This document shows positions 36,152-46,000 of a DNA stretch of 64,000 nucleotides, piece after piece. The stretch covers positions 26,820,162 to 26,884,161 of the forward strand of contig OU612067.1 in assembly GCA_914767715.1 (NCBI GenBank). Reading direction: 5' to 3'. The DNA is from Membranipora membranacea. Lineage: Eukaryota > Bryozoa > Gymnolaemata > Cheilostomatida > Membraniporidae. A model generated the notes under the pieces. It was not told the origin of the DNA and did not search any database. It saw only the letters and a list, made by a program, of their open reading frames with translations. Position numbers and translations under genes: made by a program. How positions within the stretch are numbered: the first letter of the stretch is position 1; each line of letters starts with the position of its first letter.

Positions 36152-36766
36152 GTGGCAGTCACAGCAGGGAGTCACAGTCAGTGTTTGAGAAGTTGCTTGA
36201 CTTTCCCTATCGATGATATGGCTGTAAGTGTCAGGGTGACAATTTTTAAAGCATGCACCAGTACTATAAACAAATTGATATATTATGTCAGGGTGACAAT
36301 TTTTAAAGCATGCACCAGTACTATAAACAAATTGATATATTATGTCAGAGTGACAATTTTTAAAGCATGCACCAGTACTATAAACAAATTGATATATTAT
36401 GTCAGAGTGACAATTTTTAAAGCATGCACCAGTACTATAAACAAATTGATATATTATGTTAGGGTGACAATTTTTAAAGCATGCACCAGTACTATAAACA
36501 AATTGATATATTTCTTGAGATTCTTTATCAGACAGGATAAATACCAGACCAAACCAACAATAGCAACTTTCTGCGGTGATAGCTCAACCAGAGAGAATGT
36601 TTTCAACACAATCTCTGAGGGTAGTCGCTACCATGATAAACCGACAATAACAATTTTCTGCGGTGATAGCTTAACCAGAGAAAATGTTTGCATCACCATC
36701 TTTGAGGGTAGTCGCTACCATGATAAAAGCATATGCAGAGATCTTAGTACTAAAGTGTTTTTTTGA
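36152..36766 (+). CDS. repeat-encoded ORF, doubtful gene
   Basis: This 204-codon frame is built mostly from repeats. Five nearly identical 57-bp units (19 codons, VRVTIFKACTSTINKLIYY) run from about 36,230 to 36,514. Two 87-bp units (29 codons, with FCGDS, TREN and GSRYHD) follow. Both periods are multiples of three, so any open frame in one unit stays open in all. That explains the ORF length without selection. No signal peptide, membrane helix, family motif or splice support is seen. I would treat it as a satellite-derived frame unless transcripts prove otherwise. Confidence 0.25.
   Translation: MAVTAGSHSQCLRSCLTFPIDDMAVSVRVTIFKACTSTINKLIYYVRVTIFKACTSTINKLIYYVRVTIFKACTSTINKLIYYVRVTIFKACTSTINKLIYYVRVTIFKACTSTINKLIYFLRFFIRQDKYQTKPTIATFCGDSSTRENVFNTISEGSRYHDKPTITIFCGDSLTRENVCITIFEGSRYHDKSICRDLSTKVFF
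36230..36514. repeat. 57-bp tandem repeat, five units
   Basis: The units begin GTCAGGGTGACAATTTTTAA and end at GATATATTAT. They differ by only one or two bases, so the expansion is recent. Confidence 0.9.
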
Positions 36767-36899
36767 GAGATCTAAGCGAACGCTTCCAACTGCATGCAAG
36801 TTACTGGGCTTGATCCATGGAAAAGAAGCTAGGGTGGTGAAAGTTGCTGACGTTTTTTTAAACGTGACAAATAATGAGACACACAACATCATCTTCCTT

Positions 36900-38800
36900 C
36901 AAACCTCATTTTGAACAAGAGGTGATGGTACAGTCCATAAATCCATATCCGTATCTAAATCCATAATCTTATAAATATTAATGATTTTACATTATAGTTG
37001 AATTTTAAGGTGTTGGGATTTTATTGTGAAACTAACGTTGAGTTTAAAAGTAAAGAGAATTATTAACCGCCTATCAGTAGATAGGATTTTATTTGAAAAA
37101 AAAAAAAAAACGACACTTAATGATGTTTTATTACAACTGTAAATTAACCCTGGTTTGCGGAGATTTCTATTTTAGCATCAGCTTAGTATGACATCCCTAC
37201 CTTCTGACATATATATATGAGGACCCGAATGCCAGAGTAATACACAAGAATAGAAATAACGTCGAGTCCAGTACAGCACCTAACTTCCACCATCACTCCT
37301 AAAGAAAAATGAGAATACAATTACCAGTTACCATCAACCTCAGCAATACTTGCACCAGCTGCACCTGAATGTACAACACTATATTATATCATCAAAGTGA
37401 AACTGCCTACCAAAAGACCGTGTCACATATACATCAGTGGCATAACAATACGTATAGAGAGCAGTTAGTATTAAGACAGCAAAGCAACAGGACCCAGTTG
37501 AAGAGGTCAGCCGCAGCACTACTGCATATCCCAAATAGTCACACTATCGATATGTGATTAGTGGGAAGTCAAGAGTTTGATGCAGTTGGCACAAGTCAAG
37601 ACTATTGTACTGGGTTCTACATTGTAGATGTTTTATCATTGCATGAGATGGTTGATGAGAGACAGCGCTACCGCATATCCCCATATCATGTCATTAGCAT
37701 GTTAGGAAAGTATGCGAAGCTGGCATATCTAAGTTTTTCAGACTCTGACAGTTTGGTTTCTTTCTGAAAAGTGAGGCACTCATTGAGCTCTTTGCTCATG
37801 TGTTATGCAAAAGATATCCAGCCAAAAAATTACATAAGAGGCGATTGAAACGTCATAAATGTTGTTTGTAATTGCCCCAAGACAGTGGTCTTAAGACCTT
37901 ACAATCTCATACTAGCATCAAGTATCCTGCCATCAAGTATTTATAATCTTTGATTCTAGTCCCATAAGAAGTTTGACATAATTCAATTGAAATTTTTCAA
38001 TTTGTGCTGGTCTGATACGAGCAGCCTTCTCTCCAAGTTTACTTGGTGAATTAATTGCCATGTCAACAAAATCCCACAATGCAATCTCAACCTGGAATTC
38101 CCTGATGATTAGATTACTTAGATTACGCAGAATAGGAGTTATTTCCCCACACATATAATGCCAAAACAAAACACCTTTTAATTTCTAAATATGACCACTA
38201 CAACTGGGTACACGCGATGAATTTTACAGAACATACACCAATGAAGTATAAAACATGATCAGTATCCTGCCATCAAATATTGTCCGTGTCATAACAACTT
38301 ATGCTATGACTGCTTCTGTGGCCTAATATGCTTTGGATGGAATTGGTGTGTGATAGGTCTAAATTTATTCATTAAAGCATGTCACAATAATATATCGGTT
38401 ATTGTGATTTGATGTAATAATGTGAGCCTCTATACAAAGATTCGGAACAAATTGTTGGTGTTGAAACAAAAACATTTAAAATTTGTAATTTTCCTATGCA
38501 TTCATTAAATTATACACACTCAGTAGGGTTTTTTAATTAGCTCTGTTTCATTAGAGAAGGAAAATATTCACAAATCTATAATATAAGCCAGCTGTAAATT
38601 ATTATAACAATATGTTTTCCTCCAAAGTAATATTATCCCCTTTAATTTCCCATTTTTTGAGATAAAACGTGATTTATAACACATTCACATGCAAAGATCA
38701 GTGATGGACACCAAGAATGTTCTGAAACAAATATGGCTGCTCCTGCATGTCAACCAATCTCACCTACCACATCACACATTTGGGGTTAGGCTAGTCTAAG
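36900..38800. other. no gene established
   Basis: Short plus-strand frames at 37,369-37,557 and 37,561-37,767 are adjacent and fairly polar and could be remains of a coding sequence. I recognise no domain and see no convincing splice sites. A 14-bp A-run lies near 37,097. The minus-strand frame at 37,933-38,169 also has no recognisable motif. Confidence 0.4.
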
Positions 38801-38821
38801 TGCTCAGACTCTAAGGCGGAG

Positions 38822-38876
38822 GGAGTTACCTGCGCCAGCTATCAAACGCAGTTTGATAGCTGGCGCAGGTAACTCC
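38822..38876. repeat. perfect 25-bp hairpin
   Basis: The arm GGAGTTACCTGCGCCAGCTA plus TCAAA is followed by a 5-nt loop (CGCAG) and its exact reverse complement. No mismatch exists over 25 bp. No U-tract, promoter or homologous copy was found nearby, so its role is unknown. It may be the core of a tiny MITE. Confidence 0.9.
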
Positions 38877-39800
38877 ACATATAGAATCACCCGTTGATAT
38901 AGTGTTTAACAACATGTGACATCTCTAACTCGCTCCATCTCAAACAAAAACAAGCCTTATTATCAATAAATCATCCTACTTCGCATCAAGATGGTAAACA
39001 ATTTTCAAGTCTTCAAACTATTAGATTTTTGCGATTTACTTAAGGAATCGACAATCGGTATACATCATTTAAGCCAGCCTCCTTTAAATTAATAAAAAAT
39101 TCCACTACAGCCCAACAAGGTAACCATAGACTACAAACTACTAGATTCTAAGATCCAACAACTACAGAATCAACAACAAGCCTTCATCATTAAGGCCGAC
39201 CACATTTTGTTGTCAACTATACACCTACAACCTACAGCAATTTGTTTACGACATTCAACATACATTTTTATTCAGACCAAAGTATTGAAAAACAAAGGCC
39301 AGGCTCCAATTATTGAAAGAAAATCATTCTCACTTCAAATCACAAAGGTGACACTTGTTTATTGCAAGCTCTACAAAGCTATGTTGTATATCTACATTTT
39401 TTCTACCAGCCTTGTTTTATAAAAACTTTACCTTAACCCAGCATCTCCGACTTCAACTCTCAACCTGCATACCAAATCTACAACAAATCTCTACGATTTA
39501 AATTACTCATAAAAAAAATTAAAAATCAAAAGGATTTGATCTTTGACTCGACGATATCTGACTTGACTACAGGATACCATATTGACTGTGCAAATGATAA
39601 AGCTGGTGAATTTAAAACTATTATGGTTTGAAATGGCTGCGTCATTGCATTTAAATCTTTTTTTTATTCAAAATTGTTTTTTTTATCCAGTTAAATCCTT
39701 TATTTCATTCAAAACTTCTTTTCTCCTTGTTTCCCATTCATCTCTCTCCTCAATTATCCACTTTTTCGTATAAACAATCACCTGTAAATAAAATTTTAAT
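38877..39800. other. no gene recognised
   Basis: AT-rich sequence with CA-rich strand bias (many ACTAC, CAACAA and ACCTACAA words). The open frames near 39,207 and 39,582 are short and lack motifs. It may be old repeat sequence. Confidence 0.4.
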
Positions 39801-40030
39801 TGGGTTAATAGACGTCCACTTCTTGATGTGAACGGTCATGGATTCGAGTCCCGCCGTTGACTAAGAGTAAGTGGCCTTCTCTTTCTAGAATGTATACCGG
39901 TTGTATAGGGTTGCGCCGCACAGACTAATCCAATGCCATGAAAGCAGAACCAGAGGTATGATGAGTGATAGTCTAAGGGACTCTGCTTGCAGAGTTAGGA
40001 AGTAGCTAAAAACTACGACACCGTCCCACT
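39800..40030 (+). mobile_element. tRNA-like SINE
   Basis: The tract CATGGATTCGAGTCCCGCCG contains a good RNA polymerase III B box (GATTCGAGTCC) and sits about 40 bp after a weaker A-box-like stretch. The following GC-richer body (GGTTGCGCCGCACAG, GGGACTCTGCTTGCAGAG) is unlike the surrounding AT-rich DNA. The ends and target duplication are not resolved. Confidence 0.5.
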
Positions 40031-40439
40031 CACTTAAATCTTTCATTTGACGTTAACAAGGTTATGTCCTAGATAACCTGCAGGAAACCAGCAAAACAAG
40101 AAAATCCTACATATAGCAATATATGTGCATCTTCGAAACTGTGTGTTTTGAGATACAATGATGGAGGCCATGTGAAAGTTGGCGGGAATTAACCCAGTAG
40201 CCCAAGAACTATGAGTTACCCTAGCATGAAAAATGTGGACATTGAGACATAAAGGTCGGCCCAAAACAACAAAACAGTAACAGTAACTTGAATAATTCAA
40301 ATGAGGACGTTTTGGTGTGAGTTATGAACGCAGGATGGTTAAAACTCTTTATATGAAATAATGAATCGAGATCTAATTAATGTGCCAATGATAATTGATA
40401 TAAAAAGTAAAAAAAACTCATGCAGAAAGGTAGAGAAAG

Positions 40440-40560
40440 GATAAATCATATATATCATGTATATGGGTTGCAAAGAAATTTTTTCCCTTAGGAGCATTAG
40501 GAGGACCTCATTTTTGTATTATTGTAGAGGCTAGCTATGTTTTTTGTTATCTTATAACTG
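40440..40560 (+). pseudogene. second inverted relic of the eight-cysteine gene
   Basis: The plus strand reads MGCKEIFSLRSIRRTSF, then LYYCRG and a stop, matching the C-terminal third of the nested secreted protein. The cysteine cluster exon part and signal peptide are missing. It lies beside an inverted, MITE-interrupted juxtamembrane exon relic on the minus strand. Confidence 0.75.
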
Positions 40561-40879
40561 CAGGTAATTTTTAAGTCGGTTATCACAAAAATTAAGTATC
40601 TTTTATGTACGTTGTTTTTTGGAACATTGGTCGCATTTTATTTTATTATTTTTTTCCATTAATCCACTTTATACTTCTCAAACCCTTATCTTAGATTTAA
40701 ATAAATTGTAGATTATGGTTTATTGCGCTTGAAGCTTTAGTTCTAAGACAGAAATAGGAGACCAATCCTTACTTTAAAGCTTCCTAAATATAAGAATGAC
40801 AAAATGGTACAAATTGAAACTCTAGTATTACTCAAGCAATGGTATTTTTAATCACACTTATTATGTAGTTGAGGTAGGT

Positions 40880-41100
40880 TGTTATCAATTACGATGTATG
40901 ACAGGCCTTGCAGGAAATGGACGAGAACTTTTTACATGTTGGATTCTATACCTTGTAGAGTTTAAGCGCTCAGAAGGTGCAAGATGCTGTTAGAGGCATT
41001 TCATTATCAACCACAGAAAAAAAAGTGGTTGATAATGAAATGCCTCTACCAGCATCTTTCACCGGTTGAGCGCTTAAACTATACCTTGTATATCTATAAC
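40880..41100 (-). pseudogene. inverted juxtamembrane exon relic split by a hairpin MITE
   Basis: On the minus strand the sequence matches the receptor juxtamembrane exon, but it is interrupted by the hairpin at about 40,964-41,082. TACCTTGTA is repeated on both sides of the hairpin. Its donor is also mutated (ATTACG for the complement of CGTAAGT-type donors). Confidence 0.65.
40964..41082. mobile_element. hairpin MITE with 9-bp flanking repeat
   Basis: Arms starting GTTTAAGCGCTCA and ending GAGCGCTTAAAC form an almost perfect stem of about 50 bp around an A-rich loop. They include GCATTTCATTATCAACCAC, shared with hairpins at 16,130 and 43,178. TACCTTGTA flanks both sides, while the uninterrupted tract is seen near 33,388. 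Confidence 0.8.
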
Positions 41101-41249
41101 AAAAATATCTAGCTTCAATGTGATTGACAAAATGGAAAATTTTTGAGTAAGTGTTAATTTTGTAAATTAATAGCAGTAGCAGCGCATTGCTAAATAGAAT
41201 TGAAAATTTTCGTTAAAATTTTGTCAACTAACGCAGATACTGCGCAAAA

Positions 41250-41690
41250 GCCTGAATAGGCCGAGAAAAAAACTGAATCCTTATGCATTATTTTTACCTA
41301 CACATGCATACATTAATTATAGTGAGTCATTTCAACAATACTGTCATGCCATTATCGATTGCCTGGAGTTACCTTAAACCTAAACAATCTCAGGAACCAG
41401 CCAAGAAAGCCAATATAACAGGCCAATCACAATGTAATAGTAGGATTTGAAGATTTTCTCTGATGGTTTATTATCGTTTCCTGTGTGAGTCACAGCTCTG
41501 ACTATTTTCCTCTTGTATTTGTTATTGTTGGAAATTGTTGATCAGTTGCTAGGCTGTAGTTAGGCTTGGTTAAAGAACAATTAATTTCTAATTCAGTTTC
41601 TTGAAGACCAGTTTCCATGTCAGAACAAAATCCATATACATGAATTTTGAAAAACTCCATACAATGTCCACATTATTGATTTTGGTTTAG
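41250..41690 (-). pseudogene. third inverted receptor block, decayed
   Basis: This stretch parallels 9,050-9,600 in order: the AATAGGCCGAGAAAAAAA tract, then the CCTACACATGCAT tract, then the minus-strand open-frame region with the GTTGCTAGGCTGTAG tract. The open frame of 9271-9591 is broken here, so both are probably relics of an older inverted paralog. Confidence 0.5.
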
Positions 41691-42399
41691 TGTTCAGCAA
41701 CAAAAAAACCTTTCCTATAATCAACGAGAATTTGAGGACCTGATGATTGATCAGGTACAAAATCCCAGCCAAGTATTGATCCTTACAATGCAAGCTTATT
41801 TCACTTTAGAGATTTATGTTTCAGTTTCCAGTTTTATAACGGTATAATAAAAAAAAGAATAATTGAGTTTCGAACCTGCTTTTACGGTTATGCAAAAATA
41901 CAGAAAACATGAAACAGAATGAATGAATGAAGGTTTGTGTGTGTATAATTAAAAAGAGTACATAGCAAAATTAAAAAAACTTAAACGCCCTCGATCTGTT
42001 CCGCTAAACCATTGTTTTGAGGCTGACATTATTTTGTCACATCACAAGAACCATATTATGTACTCTGACAACTGCTTTGAAAATCATTTTAGACAATATC
42101 ATTATCATATATCAAATATCATTTTATCCGAACCATATGATGTAGTCAATCTCTAAAAAATGAATTTCACTGCTTGGGGACTTTTGAATGGTGTCCAGAA
42201 ATGTTTGCTGAGCCTCTTATCATTGTCGATACTATATTATACTTTTTATGCAAAGGCTGGAGTTTTACTAGGTAAAAGTCTGAGTTACAAGTATAATATT
42301 GGAGTGATAGTCCGAGACAGAAGTATACAGGTCATGATGGATTATTCCCTACCAAGCACTTTCTAATCTAAAAGTTAATAGTGTATCTCAATGTAACCG

Positions 42400-42900
42400 G
42401 AATTCAGTATTCAATCTCTTTGGTTCCAAAGCATTGATATGCTTGATTACTGATTGTCTGCAACCCAAGCATTTTTTTACGGTTAACATAGAATGGGTCA
42501 TTGATTCAACGCTGGATAAATATAGCCTTGGCTTACGAGATACCATATAGGGAAGCTGAGAATCTTTAACTGAATGTACTAATAGAAGAACAAACCAGAC
42601 TCGGGATGCAAAGCAAAAAACAGCGTGTCAGTCTGTGGACTAAACCAAATGTTAATACCCCTTGTTTTGGTACTGGATTATCGCTAAATATTGCTATATA
42701 ATTGTAAAAACTCTTATAGTTATATTACAGGTGGGATTATACATATTAATCCCTAGAGAAGCAGAACATTTTTTACAATAAACATTGTCGAATGTTGATT
42801 GTTATACAATAAAAAAAGCAATGATGTTTAGTAACCAATTCAAAGCTAATAATGCATTGTCTGAAACAGAATTGCACACAGCAGCTAATAATTAAATATG
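42400..42900 (+). repeat. upstream block of the receptor unit (copy D)
   Basis: This is the same block as 15,125-15,640, ending just before the start codon region of receptor D. It is conserved among B, D and an orphan at 35,145, but without a conserved frame, consistent with a promoter or 5' flank. Confidence 0.6.
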
Positions 42901-43036
42901 ATATTAATAGGGAGAAAATTTAGCTAACCATGCACAGTTTGAACATTTCTGTTGAGTTAGATGGTTCAGAGTTTTCTGGCGGTGGAGGTTGCTATCTTTA
43001 CATTCTTTTCCTTCATCCATACAGGTGATGACAACC

Positions 43037-46000
43037 ATGGACAAGTAAGTAACTGAACCATAACACTTCAATGATAATATAAGTTCTGTTGCGGGAAGTA
43101 TAGCTGCCAACATTATGTATGTTACCAGCATCAAAGTTAAAATAGTTTAAGTGATCTAACTGTGTCTGGATAGCTGGTAGTGGCATTTCTTTATCAACCA
43201 CTTTCACAACAACTGTTTAAGAGCTTATAATCTAATTACAGCAATATTGTAGCCAATACAGATCTAAAATTTGATGTTTCAGATTGATTACTGATATCAA
43301 GAGAGAGAACAGGAAGGTTGTCGTTATCTTCTTGCTGAGTTCTCTACACCTATCTTCAGTAGCTAGTGAGTTTAATGATAAGTTTTACCATTGTGTACTA
43401 AGTTTTCATAAAATGCATACGTTGGATACTTTAGTCTCGGACAGGTTAACGAATCGGATTGTTTATAATCGTAAATGGCTCAGGTTTTGCCTGACTATTG
43501 CTTTCAAAGGTTCCGTACTCAATGATAATATACAAGATGGCTGCCCCGTAAACTGCGGATTCAGTTTCTGTACGGCGTCACGGCCACAGAGTCTTTTATC
43601 ATGGCGGTTTGATATCAGAATACATTCAATTGCAAAGAGTAGATGGGACCCACGTTGAAAACACAACTTAGTTATATTTTGAGAATAAAACAATATATGC
43701 TTTTATTTTTTCAAGAATATCAATCGATCGAATACACCTGGCAGTTGTCTTATCCTGTAAGATCTTTGTTTTTGAGACTCACAGTTGGATATTCCTTACA
43801 GGTGGTGATATGGCAGATAGCAAATACGCTGCTCTGTTCTGCGGATCTAATGAAAACAGCGAGATTAATTTGAGAGATATGACTACAACAAATGAAGGTG
43901 TTGTCCGCATGCCTACCCCATATGGCAATAAGCGCTTTTCTTATGGATGTACTGTGACCATAAGAGGCCTCGGAAATGCCATTATCATCTTCAAACATAA
44001 AAGGCTGAATGCATCAAGTGGACCTTGTTTGACGAATAACGTCATCAACAACCAAATCCAGGAGGGACCATGCCATGATCAGAAGGTATACTTTAATGGC
44101 CTGATGCACCTAAAATTAGAAGTTGGGGAACTATTCCAGCCAGCTTTTGTCATAGATTTTAAAGGTGCGTTGTATAGCATTCAAATGAGTCTGTTTGAAC
44201 ATCCCATGTAAATTTTCAACCATCTAGGTAGTTTGGGTAATATTCAATACACCAAATACCCTTTGATGATATCTGCATTGATAACCCAAGTTTTTTTTAG
44301 CAACTCAAGTCATTGAAACAACAAAGGCCTACCTGCCAAAGCTGTCTTATTATATGTTCCATGATATTTTTTCTTTCAGTTTACACGGCCTTCACCATGA
44401 GTAGATCTCCTTCACCTATTGATGCAAGGACATATAAGGAAGGTTATATAACTGACTACTCCTTTTTGCCTATTCCTCATGGAGAAAGAAATGAAGCGGC
44501 GGTCAAAATTATAACAACAAGAGGTCTCCCCTTGTCTGCAACAGTGCTCTTCAATCTGGAAGTGATCAATATGACAGCTTCAAATGGTTCTGTGTTCATA
44601 ATTGAATGGCAATGGCAATGGCCTGGCAACAAACCTGTTTTTCATGACATCTTCCGTACCAGTACATTTGTCAATAATTGAATACAGAGAGTTTCAGGCA
44701 ACCACTCCATAACAATCAAATACGTAATGGAAGATTCTTCTAAAGCAGGCGAATATGTACGTCTGAAATATAAAGGTATGTGTAAGAGTTTCAATTTTAC
44801 CCCAAATTTTTTAGTGCTAATAACACTTTCAGAATTTTTGAATTTTTCAAATCTAAAATTGGAAAACGTCTTCAATTCTTTTAACCAACCTCCTTTGTGT
44901 GGATTTGATAGGATTCTACCAGGCCTTATAAGTTAGAACCTTGCTATAACTGTGTGTGTGTATTACTAGTCCTATGGTGATCTTCCCTTCAGAAATGTGA
45001 TAGTGGAACTCTTGTCTTTTCTTTTTCTGCAGTGGAGTCATGTGTAGACGCGGAAATCCCATATTTGGCCACATTGGAACAGACTCATTCCAACTCATCG
45101 CAGTACACAGCATCGTGCATGTCAGGACATGTTTTGGAAAATAAAGCTGAAACATTCACATGCAAAAATCAGCAATGGACACCAGATTTGAAATGCTCTA
45201 GAACAGAGAATACAAGTCTCCCATTCTCACCTACCGCATCAGAAGGTAAAGTGAACCGATAGTTTGGACCACAAAGCTGCAAACGGATATGGTCTCCCCA
45301 CATTAAACAGCTTCTAGAGTCTTGAGATAAGAAAGATTACATTATTGAGCGCCAAATTTCAAAATCTAATATTTTTCAATTTATATTCTATCATGTTTCC
45401 ATCTGCATGCTGTTTATAACCTCAACTTCACAACAATAGAACCCAAGAATGAAAGACTATGGGCAACGTCAAGCAAAACCCACCAGGGAGATGATACAAA
45501 ACCGTCAGAGAAAAGCTTCAAATCCTTTTATTACATTGTGATTGGAGGATGTGTATCCCTTATATTGGGTGTCATGGCTGGCTGCTCATATCGTTTAGGT
45601 CTAAGGTCAGTCCAGACAATATTTTGAATTATTTAATTAATGATTAATGCTATGGTATGAGCGCGTCTTGGCTCCCATTCTGTGAGGAGCCTGGCCTGAT
45701 AGAATAAGCAGTTATACTAGAAATGCTGGATAATAAATGCCGCAAAACTTCAGGAATGTGAATGATATACACTCAGGTTGTGGATTTGGTTTCTGATGGA
45801 TGGCCAATTGGCGATGTCATTATAAGTGCAAATTAGAATTGCTGTCCTTTCCATGCCACCCATGAGGTAGACCCTCCCCATGCTCCCTCCTTGCTATTTT
45901 TAATCTGGCCCCACCGGAATTTGAACTCAGGCTGAGATCAAACACTCCCACCGCTCAGCCACGCTGGGCTGCTGAAGTTTGCAAAGCTCAGTGCGAAATA

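Noticed and set aside
37561-37767. A fragment of an acyltransferase-like enzyme
   Set aside because: A few residues looked suggestive, but no active-site motif is present and the neighbouring sequence does not extend the match.
43284-43658. A 124-codon protein starting at the signal exon of unit D
   Set aside because: The apparent start is TTG and the frame runs through the donor GTGAGT at 43366 into the intron. The real start is ATG at 43037 in a tiny first exon.
45907-45975. A functional tRNA gene on the minus strand
   Set aside because: A and B boxes are present, but the acceptor stem does not pair convincingly and the tract lies in an insertion with long direct repeats, so it is a SINE head.
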